From Eucommia ulmoides (taxonomy: Eukaryota > Streptophyta > Magnoliopsida > Garryales > Eucommiaceae), in assembly GCA_016647705.1 (NCBI GenBank), contig CM028335.1, positions 17,381,905-17,445,904 of the forward strand: a stretch of 64,000 nt of DNA, read 5' to 3'. A program made the translations under genes and the position numbers. Positions 47,531-59,284 of this stretch are shown here, piece by piece. A model generated the notes under the pieces. The model worked only from the letters and a program-made list of their open reading frames with translations, had not been told where the DNA came from and did no database searches. Every line of letters begins with the position of its first letter. Position 1 is the stretch's first letter.

Positions 47531-47680
47531 TTTCTCTAGTAGTTGTGGTTTTGATGATAGAGAGGCAACCCTAAATCAGACGTCCAATATTTATATGTAG
47601 GTTTATTTTGATCTAACGGCTACGAATATCCAGAGACATCAAACGGTTGTGAATGTAAATGAGCTAATTTATTATATAGA

Positions 47681-49951
47681 TATATATATACCATAAGGAT
47701 AACACTTTTTTCCTATCACCACAGAATGAACGTATATATGTTTATAACATTTCAACTAAGCAGTAAAAAGTCAAGCAGAACGTCACAATAACCATATAGT
47801 ATAACGCAACTGAAATAATAGATATATTGTCGTAAATAGATACACCAAGCCAGTATAAAATGAAGTATATATAAATGCTATATACGACAAAACACTATAT
47901 ACGACACTACATCACACCACACCTCACCACACCATATCACACCACACCTCGACTAGCCATGTGATCGTTTTAACCTCACGATCGAGAGTTGCAACGGTAC
48001 CGTACCCTGTAGGATATGCCTTCCTAGCGGGATATAACAACGCTCCACTGGACTATGCTAGATGGGTGAATAACGCTCCGCTGGACTATGCCAGACGGGT
48101 GAAACACCGCTCTGCTGAACTATGCTAAGCGGGTGAATATCCACCACCAATCTCCACCTCATCTCAACAACAACAACTCATCTCCACCTCAACAACAACA
48201 ACTCCGCCCACCACCAACTGACACCTCAACAACAATATCAGAAATACCCAAAATAACGCTTGATCCATGTAAGTTAGAAAATTCATCTATTTTCAAGTAA
48301 ACACATTTTTCCATCATATATATATATATATGAAAATATATTTTTGCAAGAAGGCAGTACACTCATCTGGTGATCCGTTCCCTAAAAACCTTTACTGCCT
48401 ATGCTTTACCGTTCTTCAGGTGCCAGCGAACCTATTAGTGACAGGGCCTAAATTAATATTTAGGTAAAAATATAATTTAATCATGAAATGCAGGCCCTAC
48501 ATTCTACAATTTTCCCGTCCCCACATTTTATTATGAAAAATTATTATTATTCACCCCATTCCGTTACAATAATATTTTATGTACAACGTTATTACAATAA
48601 CCGTTACGAAAATTATTTCAATTACGGAAATTGTAACGCTAAAGATTTTATTTAACGAGAAATAATAATCGATTGAAATTTCACCCATTTCCTAATCATT
48701 CGCAGGCCAAGAAGTTGAATTAGTTTTTTAGTTTTTTATTTTTATTTTTGGGGTGGTTAGTGTAATTGTTCTTTCCTATTCCTTTTCTTCTTTCTTTTTT
48801 CTTTCTTTTTTCTGTTTGATGTTACTGTTTTCGTCCGACCACCGATCAACCACCACCCCCTCACGTCCCTCTCACCAGCGGCAACACATAACAGTGCCCA
48901 CACCCCCCGCCATTGTCAACACCACTTCCACACAGCACGATCACACATACCTACACACCGATCACACACCCACTCTCCGACACACTCTCTCTCTCTCTAA
49001 CCTCCCTTCACTACCGGCCATCCCACACTAGCATAACGATCACCACTAACCGACAATGATCCACCCACGATCGTCGATGATCAACGACCAACGATCTAAA
49101 CAGATTCCCCATACACCCACACTCTGTTGCGTTATACCGAAACAAATAAGGCACACGCGCACATGCACTACCTCAGCGGCGACACACACTGCTCGCCGCA
49201 CCATGGCGACGATCACACACATGCACCCATGCACCCGAATGATCAACACAACACATATATACATATATCATAGAAATTTAAACATATACGCCTACTTACC
49301 AAACGACGACGACGAACGGCAACGGTCACGCTATTGACAATCTCACCCCCACGATCGTCGAACAAACAACCGAAGACGCACACATACACAGGGACCGGAT
49401 TGAGCCCACCCGCACAATCGTTTAATGACAAAACCCACAACCACGACGTTGGACTGAGCACACCGCCGAACACCCTCCGATTCTCTCTCTAACTTGTGTG
49501 ATTTTTCCCTTATCTCCCAGCTTTTGATCATGATAACATTTAATTACATGGGTTTTTGTGGATGGATTTTTGGTTTTCTTCATGCCTCGTCGCTCCTCTC
49601 CCACACTTCCTTGTCTCTGGCTGAGCTCACGGCACACGCACGTCCATATGCATATATGTATGTATATATATAAATATCTTTTGTTTAATTACACTTTTCT
49701 CCCCTTTATTCCTTTAACATTTCATTTTTATCCAATTTCCACATTCAAGATTTTCTAAATTGCAATTTCATCCCAATTTTTTTTAATTAAAGTTAAATGA
49801 AAATTTGGGGTTGAATGTTTTCTAAATTTAAAAATCGACCCCTAAACTTTTAAATTTGAATTTTTTTTATTTAATCCAATGTCACCCCGAATTTCTCTAA
49901 TTACTTTAAAATGCAACTAAAATAACGTACGTACGAAATCAGGGTCTCACA
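47681..49951 (-). other. Right part of the gypsy solo LTR, no gene
   Basis: Contains (TA)n, a three-copy 34-bp tandem repeat (48035-48136), a CCACACC-rich stretch (47905-47950) and CA-rich text (48840-49480) giving spurious long frames. Its end TCTCACA joins the copia at 49951. Confidence 0.7.
48035..48136 (+). repeat. Three tandem units of about 34 bp
   Basis: Units share ACGCTCC(A/G)CTGGACTATGC and GGGTGAA and start near 48035, 48069 and 48102. Confidence 0.85.
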
Positions 49952-49956
49952 CTGTC

Positions 49957-52560
49957 TATTTATCTTGCACCTTTTGATCTAATTCTTTTTTATATTTGGG
50001 GGCCTTTTCCCCATGCCTCGATGGATGGTTGTTACTTTATTATCTTTGTAGATGACTACTCTTGATATATATGATTGTTTCTTATGAAACACCAATCCGA
50101 ACTATTCCAAATATATTCTAAGTTTTCTTCTATGGTTCAAACCCAATTTTTTAGAAATATCAAAGTTTTTTGCTCAAATAATGCAATGGAATATAAGGAT
50201 CATGCTTTCCTCAACCTACTTTGCAAAAATGGTACATTCCCCCATCGCTCATGTCCTAGTACATCCCAACAAAATGGACAAGCCAACCACAAATATAGAC
50301 ATATTCTTGACACAGTTCGTGCTCTCCTAATTTCTTTATCATGTCTTAAGCATTTTTTGGGTGATGCTACCTTCACAACCGTCTATACAATAAACCGCAT
50401 CCCTTCCGCTACAATTCAAAACCAGTCTCCATTTGAGCGCCTTTTCGGTAAATCTTCTGATTACTCTGAACTCGGAATCTTTGGTTGCGCTTGTTTTGTT
50501 TTTCTCAAACCACATGAACACAACAAACTGGAACCAAGGGCTCATCTGTGTTGTTTTATTGAATATGGCATCAAACACAAAGGGTATTGGAATTGGGATC
50601 CTATTTCTAAAACCCTTCATATCCCGCGACATGTCATTTTTTGGGAACATCAAATGTTTTCTTCCTTACGTTTATTTGACATGTCCACCCTCACCAACTC
50701 TAGATACTTTACTGATCCATCCATTGAGTTATTTCCGTAGGATACAGTTCCAGGTATTGTTGAGTCCACTCCAGTACCACCAGTTGAACCTAGCCCTATA
50801 CCTTATTCTAAGTCCACCCCAGACCCACCAGTTGAACTACTAGCTGATCGCACCCTTGCAACTCCAGCGACCGTGCCTGAGATTTCTCCTATGGACAATG
50901 ATCCTGTATCGTCTTCCTTTGAAACCCACGTCCCAGATCACCTTCACGGATCTACTAGGGTAACTCATCCTCCATATTACCTTTCTGATTTTTGTTATTT
51001 TTCTACTATACTTCATCTGCATGAGCCTCAATCCTATAAGGAGGCTAGTACTAATCCTCTTTAGCAGAAAGCAATGGACGAAGAACTTTAAGCCCTCGCC
51101 AAAACTCATACTTAGGGTATTGTTGATCTGCCCCTCGGAAAAACTCCTATTGGGTGCAAATTGGTGTTTAAGATCAAGACATTTTCTGATGGCTCTGTTG
51201 AACGATATAAAGCTCGACTTGTTTCCAAGAGATTGGTTCAGGAATATGACATTAACTATGAAGAGACATTTGCTCCAGTAGCAAGGCTAACATCTGTCCG
51301 TACACTTCTTGTCGTCATTATCATTCACAAATGGACTCTCTTTCAAATGAATGTCAAAAATGCATTCCTTAATGGAGATCTTCTTGAAGAAGTCTATATG
51401 CATACCCCTTTCGGCCTAGCTACTCCTCGAAATAAAGTTTGTCACTGTCATCGTGCATTTTATAGTTTGAAACAAGCTCTACATGCCTGGTTTGCCAAAT
51501 TCAACACTATTATTCATCAGTTTGGGTTCACACCTAATGCTCATGATTCGGCTCTATTTATTTTCTATACTGCAAACGGTATTATCCTTCTCTTACTGTA
51601 TGTGGATGATATGGTTATTTCTAGAGATGATCTACATGGTATTTCTGAACTCACAAAGTTCCTCAATGCCTAATTCGAGATGAAAGATCTTGGCAGGCTT
51701 ACCTACTTTCTTGGCCTTGAAGTCTCATATGGTTCTAATGGATATTTTCTCTCTCAAGCCAAGTATGCCTCAGATCTCATTTTCAAGGCTGAGTTCACTT
51801 ACTCAACCACTGCCACTACTCCTCTCGAGCCGAACGTCAAACTTACCTCACTTGATGGTTCACCTCTTCAGGATGTCACTCTATATTGCCAATTAGTTGA
51901 AAGTCTTGTATATCTTTCTGTCACTCATCCTGATATTATCTATGTCGTTCATCAAGTCAGTCAGTTCTTGTCCGCTCCTCGGACCACCCATTACTCGGTT
52001 GTTCTTCGCATTCTTCGGTATGTTAAGGGTACTTTATTTCATGCGCTTTATTTCTCAGCTCCGTCTACTCCCATCTTACAAGCTTATTTTGATGCTGATT
52101 GGGCTAGAGACCCCACCGACAGATGTTCAACCATTGGTTACTGTTTTTTTTGGGCAATTCTCTTATGTCCTAGTGTAGTAAAAAATAAACTGTCTTTGCT
52201 CACTCCAATACTGAAGCTAAATATCGTGTTATGGCTGATGCAACTCAAGAACTTCTCTGGCTTCAATGGCTACTAGCTGACATGGGCATCTCTTCTCCTG
52301 CTGCCACTATTCTACACTGTGACAACAAGAGTACTATTCAGATTGCTTACAATGATGTATTCCACGAGCGTACAAAATACATCGAGACTGATTGTCACTT
52401 AATTCGTCATCACATTCTCCAAAATACAGTTCTTCTACAATCCATCAATTCAGCCGATCAGATAGAAACATTTTTACTAAGGCTCATCCACTCGGATGTT
52501 TTTACTCTCTGGTTTCCAAACTCAAGTTCATCTCCCACTTATAACCTTGAGTTTGAGGGG
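49957..52560 (+). pseudogene. Copia pol: integrase, RT, RNase H
   Basis: The frame resumes from the left piece with YLAPFDLI. The integrase core holds KVFCSNNAMEYKDHAF (catalytic-region Asp replaced by Asn), PSTSQQNGQANHKYRHILD and INRIPSATIQNQSPFE; the C-terminus has LGIFGCACFVFL. RT starts about 51067 (QKAMDEEL) with VFKIKTFSDGSVERYKARLV, FQMNVKNAFLNGDLLEEV, FYSLKQALHAWF and active site YVDDMVIS near 51599. A stop follows NA at 51671-51673 and RNase H (FDADWARDP) has a frameshift near 52180. It ends after a GEADxxT-type block (SADQIETFLL), near 52560. More than five stops or shifts make it inactive. Confidence 0.92.
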
Positions 52561-52563
52561 GGG

Positions 52564-52726
52564 TGTTAATGTAATAATGGGCTTACGCCCACTTAGGCCC
52601 ATCAAGGCAAACCCTAACTTCCTCTTCCCCTATATATACTTGTGTATATGGTATTTGTAAATCTGTATCTCTTTCACATATATCAATATATGATTCATAT
52701 TCTCTCACTTTTCAATCATCTTAACA
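52564..52726 (+). repeat. 3' LTR of the hosting copia
   Basis: TGTTAATGTAATAATGGG through CATCTTAACA, next to TSD AAACC. It is about 93% identical by eye to 39092-39254. Confidence 0.93.
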
Positions 52727-52858
52727 AAACCAATTAATAAATAAAAGTAGGATATATAATGTTTATGTGAAAAATCCTAAGGCGGGGAAAAAATCACGGA
52801 CCGAAGTCCAATATCAACTTTCACTATCACAAAATAATGGAATTATAAACGTTTACAA

Positions 52859-54015
52859 CTTCAAGAGAAAAACTCTTAAATCACCACATAAACATTATCA
52901 AAAAAAAAAATGGTGGATACAACAAGAAATGATAAATGCGGGAATAGAGAGGAATATAAAATCACCAATTGGAAGAGAGTTATCGATTAAGACCGAAAGA
53001 AACAAAGTACTTCATGCCAAGAGCAAACCCTAAAATTTTAGCCCAATCGGAATCCGAATCGCCGTCCAATTGTCAAGTCGAATTAGTTATCTCTCCATTT
53101 CTTTTCTCTCTCTAAACTCACTGCCTTATGTGATCAATTTCTTGCTCAATGTGTTACGCCATGTGTATCTTATGCTCACTAAAAAGGTTGGTTCTCACCC
53201 CTTTTAAATACTTACAATTGTTCATATCTTCAAGAGAAAAACTCATACACTGTGTTTGGTACACGAGATTTGAGATGGGAGACGGGATTGGAATGATCAT
53301 GGTGATCACTTCATTCCTATGTTTGGTACATGGGATTAAATCTCATTCTTATTATCAAGAATTCTCTAATCCTGCAAAACATGGGATTAACCAATACCAA
53401 GATAAACTTGGAATTAATTAATTCAGTTAAATGGAATTAGGTTTTAATCATTCATCGGCCAAAAAATGCGACCAAATACTAACCAAATATTTGAATTGAA
53501 ATGAAATTTAATTAAATTAACTATTATACCTTTTGAAAATTTAATTAAATTACTATTTTACCCTATGATATCATTCAAATACTATATATAATCCATTTTG
53601 TCACAAAACATAGAAATTGTGATGACCATTCTATTGCATTACATATTAATTCCAATTCCGTTGTCATTACATTCCATTCCAGCGTACCAAACGCAACGTT
53701 AAATCACCACATAAACATCACCAAAAAACGTTGGATATGACAACAAACGATAAATACAGGTATAGAGAGGAATACCAAATCACTAATTGAAATAAAGTTA
53801 CCGAAGATCAAGACTAATACAAAACGAAATAGTTGATGTCGAGAGGAAACCCTTAAAATTTTAGTCCAATCGAAATCCGAATCGCGGTTTGATTGTGAAG
53901 CGGAATTAGTTCTCTCTCTAAACTCACTCCCGTATGTGATCAATTTCCTGCTCAATTTGTTCTGTCGTGTGTATCTTGTGCTCAGTAAAAAAGTTGCTGC
54001 TCACCTCTTTTAAAT
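52859..54015 (+). repeat. Tandem repeat of about 330 bp, second copy interrupted by a MITE
   Basis: Copy 1 (52859-about 53215) and copy 2 (53228-53247 plus 53702-about 54015) share CTTCAAGAGAAAAACTC, AAATCACCACATAAACAT, ATTTTAG(C/T)CCAATCG, CTAAACTCACT(G/C)CC and TATGTGATCAATTTC. Copy 1 reads AACTC-TTA-AATCACC without insertion. No coding content is seen. Confidence 0.9.
53248..53698. mobile_element. Harbinger-type MITE, 451 bp
   Basis: Left end CACTGTGTTTGGTAC and right end (reverse complement) CGTTGCGTTTGGTAC, 12 of 15 matching. It is flanked by ATA (53245-53247) and TTA (53699-53701). The uninterrupted sister repeat has TTA at 52876-52878, confirming a TTA target. The GTTTGGTAC core is shared with elements A-C, so the same or a related family is likely. 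Confidence 0.88.
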
Positions 54016-54202
54016 AGCTACTACCACATGATTTTGTTGCCTAATTCACTAAGTTTGGTGCCTTGTTTAATGGTCAATGCTATTGCCGCATGGATTGAAG
54101 AAAAAGCCCTAATGGGCCCTTTGCCTTTTTTTGTTTAGCTAAGTCAAGTCCAATTTGACTTTGGGTTAGATCCACCCCTCATAGACTGGACCTACCTAAC
54201 AA

Positions 54203-54600
54203 CACTACAAGAAAAAAAAAAAAATAACAAGAAAAAAATTGACGCTAAAAGCATTAGATTCGTCACTAAAGCTTTTTAGCGAGGAAATAAGTTTGTCGTC
54301 ATGGTCGTTGCAGAAATCTCCTCGACAAAAGTTTTTAGTGGCGAATTTTAAATTCTTCGCTAAAAAATATGTATTTAGTAAGGAATTATTTTGTCGCTAA
54401 TTTCCTCACTAAATGAACTAGTTCGTCACTAAAAATTATCTTTTGCAACGAAATTTCTCACTAAAGTAAGTGTAAAAATTTAGCAACAAAATGTCATTCC
54501 TCGCTAAAACTAGAATTACAACATTTAGCAACAACAATAAATTTCTTCATTAAAAGCATATATATTCATCATCGCTATAATTTGGGACAAATATTTAGCA
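54203..54600 (+). mobile_element. CACTA (En/Spm) element end, orphan
   Basis: CACTACAAGAAAAAA begins at 54203 after CAA. Subterminal repeats of the type TCGTCACTAAA / CGCTAAAA recur in both orientations to about 54560. The matching TTCTTGTAGTG end was not found in the window, so this is a truncated element or solo end. No transposase is visible. Confidence 0.68.
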
Positions 54601-55014
54601 TAATACCTATTTATCACATCCAAAATTCAAAAAATTCATAACAATAACATACATTCTAAACATATGTAAATAAAACACTCACAACAAACAAATATGTCTT
54701 AATTAAATCTCATAATGTATAAGTATTGAAGTACATGCACTTGTTTTTTTTTTTTTTCTTTCAAATCCTATAAAGGAAGAAAAACAGTTAAATAGTCGTA
54801 TCAAATATCTTCCTTTGCATAAAAATATAATCTTCGTAATTTCAGATCGGTGAGCCAACAATCAGCATCACAAACAAACTAGATAAATCAATAACTCATA
54901 TCTTACTTCTGACTTAAATAATTCACGTAATCTTACTCTAGTCTGCTCTCCAACAAAAAAATAGAGAACAAATCCATGAAAGTGAAATAAATTTACATTT
55001 TTTCTCTTAGCTCA

Positions 55015-55050
<36 letters not shown>

Positions 55051-55744
55051 TTTTCAATTTCTCTATCCTGGTTTTTTTTTTCTCTGTTATTTTTTTTTTA
55101 TTTAATTCAGTTCAGTTTTTTTAATTTTCAGTTACCGATTTTTACTTTTTATTTGTTTTTGTTCTGTTTTGTTTTTCTTTTTGTTCTATTTTCTGGTTTC
55201 TATTTTAAAAAAATAGGTATAGATGGAAGTTTCTTTACAGAAAATAGAAGTATGTATTCCTTTAAGTGATTGGTATTTTATATAAAGAGTACAACGGAAC
55301 TCTTCATGCACAAAAATATACAAGAACACCATAACCTATAACCGCGCGCAAGCCATACCATGGAGTGATAGATCCAACCATCCCTACAGGCTCCCTAAGA
55401 ACATGGCATTTAAAAGTCTCCATTGGAAGAGAAATAGGGGTCTTCTGCTTATGAGCAATTCAAGAGCTTGGAACGGGAACTACTCTCTCTCGAGTATCAA
55501 TTTAGAAGAGCATGTTTTCCACCAATCTCAATATCAAAGTACATTCTGTTGGTCATTTTTTCTAAATCATCTTATGATGTCTTTGACTTTATCTATAGGA
55601 GATAAATTAATGTAAATAGAATTGAAAAACAACTTGTTGAACTTCACATTCATCAAAATAATTAGTGGACTTGTGAAATGAAATATATGCAGAGAGCAAA
55701 CGTATTTTCATTTCGCTGACCTCATCATTTCCTTTACTCTGTTG
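54601..55744. other. Gene-free AT-rich spacer
   Basis: (AT)n at 55015-55050 and T-rich text. No conserved block or boundary is recognised, although some CACTA interior sequence may remain. Confidence 0.5.
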
Positions 55745-56618
55745 ATAACTTCTTTATGCCCTAGAGAGACTCCGACCGCATTCAACCGAATCTGGAAGTA
55801 ATTGAAAATCGATTGAGTACCAAATCATTTCCACATGAGAACTAAAAGATCTCAACAATTGGAATTTAATCAACAAATAGAAGTTCAACAATGAATTGAA
55901 CAACGACCAAACAATGTTCCTTAAGAGACTCTCTCTCTGCAATTCTCAAAATTCTGTCCCATAAGAACTTTTGTCATCATATCTGAACCATCATTATCTG
56001 TGTGTATCTTCTCAAATTGTAGCAACTTCATATCCAACACACACGAATCCAATGGTACCTCACATTGGATCTCACATGAAAAGTTAAATTTTTGGAAAGA
56101 TAAAAGGCACTATGATTATCATAGTAAAGATTGTACTTCTCTTGTTGAAAATTCAATTCTTGTAGAAACTTCTTCAACCGCAAAACCTCTTTATATGCTT
56201 ATGTCACTAGAATGTATTCTGATTCCGTGGTTGATAAAGGAACACACTTTTGTAACCTGAATTGCCATGAGATTGCTCCACCTACAAAGGTAATCAAGAA
56301 TTTGGATGTGAATTTTCTTGTATCGATATCATTTGTCATGTCTGCATCTGTATACCCCTTCTAACATAGGTTTTCCATTGTCAAAACATAAACAGACTTT
56401 AGAAATGCCTCTGAAATACCTGAAAATTTATTTTACTATTTCCCAATGCTCGTTGTCCGGATTCAAGAGAAATCGACTTACAACGCCAAATGCCTAAGCG
56501 ATGTCCGGCCTCATGAATACCATAGCATACGTTAAACTGCCAACTACTGAAGTATAAGGTACTTTCACCATTTCAACCATGTTATTTTCATTTGAAAGAT
56601 ACTCATTTGAACTTAACT
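55745..56618 (-). pseudogene. Copia RNase H / RT C-terminal fragment (Angela/Tork-like)
   Basis: The minus strand reads VPYTSVVGSLTYAM, MRPDIA*AFGVVSRFL, PDNEHWEIVK, FRYFRGISKVCLCF and EGYTDADMTND, then FVGGAISWQ and VPLSTTESE; it continues in broken frames to about 55745. The block order is that of copia RNase H of the Angela/Tork group. It is cut at 56618 by the gypsy LTR; the rest of the element would lie beyond the gypsy element outside the window. Several stops are present. Confidence 0.85.
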
Positions 56619-59169
56619 TGTGACGCGCCCCGATTTTCCAAAAGGAAAATGATTTTAAATAATAAAGAAGCTTAAAGGAGAAGGAGTTTTTTTAAAGCAC
56701 TGGTTTTCTCAAAAAAGTATTAAGGCCTTTTTAAAAATAGGAGTCACCACTTAGCATTGGGTCTAAATGGTGTGTTAGATCACTGAATTTAAAAAAATAA
56801 AATAAAATTAAAAGGCCTAAGTAAAAATCAACTCCAAAAATTATGGTCAAACCAAAGATTCATTTGAAAAGTTCAAGAGTCAATTATGCTCAGGAAATGT
56901 ATTAGGTACTCCAAAAAGCCCGTTCAAAAATAGTACCTTATATCCAATTAAGTCCAATTAGTTTAGTCCGAATGTTTCATTTTATTTTGAAATATTTTTC
57001 CTTCTTATAAAAATCTTTTTGGTATTTTCAAAAATAAGATGGGACAAATTTTTTATTTTTGGGAATATTCTCCCAGTATAACCTCTTATCGAATATTAAG
57101 AATTTGATAAGAATGGTCCCCGGGAGGTGGTTTTATGTATTTTCTCGAGAGATTTTTTATTTATTTAAATGGGCAAATTAAAATATGTGAAAAATTATGA
57201 AGGAATGTAAGCAAAATGCAAATGATGATATGAACCTTTATTTATGCAAAAGTAATGCCCTGAAAATAACTTATATAATTTTTATGCAAAAATGGTCTTA
57301 ATTTAAGCATGTCAAAGCAAGTGATATGAGTGCGGGAATGAATTAGAGAATACTACGTGAATTAACATAATTATGCGTGGCAATGATTTAATTATTTAAT
57401 ATATATAAAAAAAAAAAAAGTTTAAATATGTGTACTTGTCGTGACTAAATGAGAAGATGTGACATGGATTTGTGAATTCTTAAAAAACCTATATGTATGA
57501 AATATAAAAAATAGTAAGTGGTAAAAGTGTCCTAAATATGTCATCTAAATGATACAAAAAATAAACATGGATTACGAACAAGATAAAAAAAAACTATATG
57601 TAATGGAATATCTAAAAAGTGTAAGTGGTGAAAATGTCATAAACATACCGTCTAAATGATACATGGAATAAATATGCGATATGAATGTAAAGGATGTGTA
57701 TTTTAAATTTACCCAATTAATTCAAAGAAATCGTGATTTAAAACTCCCTCAAACTCTATGGAGATAAGAATTGAGGAAAGATCACGAAAACAAATTTGTC
57801 AGAATTAATCTTTTCAAAACTTAAGCAGAATCCCACGAAAAAGGTTTATTGAGAGAAGAGATTTCCTAAAACCAATCGTTTCTAAATTCCACTCTAGTCC
57901 GACAATGGAAACGAGGTCACAGAAAACTCTCTCACGATTTATCGAATCGTCGAATTCATCCTAAGGTTCGTAAGGATTAATTCCCACAAACTAAGATTTT
58001 ATTATTTTTGAACTTTTATATTTTTATATTTTTAGGGATTTTTACAAAAAGAAAGAATAAAAAAATAAACAAAATAAAAAATGAAAACATCCTTCACCTA
58101 AAGCTTGAGGTTAAGTTTAAGCAGGAGAAACCCATCCTGGCATTTTCATTGGATCATCAAATGACTTATTATTTATTTATTTATGAATTGTAAACACATA
58201 AAAAAACGAATTCAAAAAAAAATTAAAAAAAATACAGCGAGATATGGGTGTCCTTGTCTAAACGCTCAAAAGTTCAGATTGAGAATAGAGAACCTCATCC
58301 CGACGTTTTCATTGAGTCTTTGGGTAATTAAAAGATATAAACTTGCCATAATTTAAATTGCGAGAAAAAGGAATAAGCTAAAAAAAGAATTAAAGATAAA
58401 AAAATATACCCGTTCTAGGCCAAGAATCCAGATGTTCGGGATTTTCCTCTCTCGCAGACAGCTTCCCGAAAGGACTTTCGATGAGAATCACTCTTTCTAG
58501 GGGTTGCTCATCTCAAGTTTTTTTGAATGAAAGAGGTGGAGGACGGTCTTATTTATTGAAAAAGATTAGGCCTGAAACATACTTAGAAAACCTTAAAAAT
58601 TAGGTATGACCGCTTAAATCCAGTCCAAGTTGGACAAGGAAAGGGTAAAATTAGAAAACAGCAAAAAAAAAATGGAATTTTCTAGAATTTGGGGGCCTTT
58701 CACTGCCTTTTCCCTTTGGCCGACACGTGGTAGACCCAAGCCCCCTTTTTTTTTTTTTTTTTGACAATGGGAGTGGGCCTATGGCCCTTTTCTTCCCTTT
58801 TCATGTGTTGTGGTTGACCAAACAAAGATGCCTATTTTCTTGTTTTCTTTTGTTTTAGACGACTGACAAGGCATGAGCCCCACCTCCATTCTCTCTTTCT
58901 CTCTCTCTCTCTCTCTCACTCTCTCTCTCTCTCTCTCTGATTTTCTCCCTCTTGGCAGAATAATGGGCCCCCACGCCCTCTCACTCTCTTCTATTCTCTC
59001 TCTCTCTTTTTCCCCTCTCTCTATTATCTTTTAGCCCCCCTTTTCTTTTATTTCAATTTTTCCGTCATTTTTTTTTCTTTTTATTTCTCTATTTTTTTCC
59101 TCTGAAAATAAAAAAAAAATTATAAAATAAAGCGTAAATTTTTTGCGGAGCGAACAAAATTCTGTGTCT
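56619..59169 (-). repeat. 3' LTR of the Tat/Ogre-type element, 2.55 kb
   Basis: On the minus strand it begins TGTAGACACAGAATTTTG (59169) and ends CGGGGCGCGTCACA (56619), which resembles the 15 bases of the 5' LTR at the window edge. It contains (CT)n at 58885-58938 and G/T-rich text. No gene is present. Confidence 0.82.
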
Positions 59170-59284
59170 ACAACTGTCTCTCTTTGTTATACGAATTTCA
59201 CTTGCTTGACAAAGATAGGAGACCACGTCATTTTGATCGTCCCATTTTCTAAATTTGTTAAAGCATATTTTTGACAATAGAATA

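Larger units (their letters stand above)
41276..47680 (-). mobile_element. Non-autonomous Helitron with captured exon fragments, 6.4 kb
   Basis: On the minus strand the element starts TCTATATAATAAATTAGC (47680) and ends GGCACGGGTTATACGCTAG (41276). An 8-bp stem hairpin (CCCGTGCC-TTCA-GGCACGGG) lies 11 bases before the end. Insertion is between A (41275) and T (47681) of the gypsy LTR without target duplication, as expected for Helitrons. There is no RepHel frame. It carries an intact ferritin exon, other exon-like pieces with GT/AG borders, and several arrays of GGAACAGAAAC repeats. Confidence 0.87.
40852..49951 (-). mobile_element. Ty3/gypsy solo LTR (Tekay/Del-like) carrying a Helitron
   Basis: On the minus strand it begins TGTGAGACCCTGATTTCG (49951) and ends GTCCCGGGTGGGTTGTGACA (40852), a form usual for Tekay/Del LTRs. 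The TSD is CAGTC (40847-40851) against CTGTC (49952-49956), 4 of 5. Using that duplication, the copia frame joins exactly (KKSQS to IYLAPFDLI), which supports the boundary. Excluding the Helitron the LTR is about 2.7 kb. No gypsy genes are present. Confidence 0.85.
39092..52726 (+). mobile_element. Complete Ty1/copia element hosting two nested insertions
   Basis: LTRs 39092-39254 and 52564-52726 (163 bp each, about 11 differences by eye, mostly transitions) are flanked by a perfect TSD AAACC (39087-39091 and 52727-52731). PBS TGGTATCAAGAAC follows the 5' LTR, and a purine tract (GAGTTTGAGGGGGGG) precedes the 3' LTR. Pol is split at 40851/49957 by a gypsy solo LTR that carries a Helitron. Without these the copia is about 4.5 kb. 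No clear gag remains: 39255-40050 is a leader with CCACGTCAGC-type repeats. Confidence 0.93.

Noticed and set aside
48753-49531. Overlapping frames of 60-93 codons on both strands rich in His, Thr and Arg
   Set aside because: CA-rich LTR sequence; frames on both strands are equally open and none has a domain. The stretch lies inside the gypsy solo LTR.
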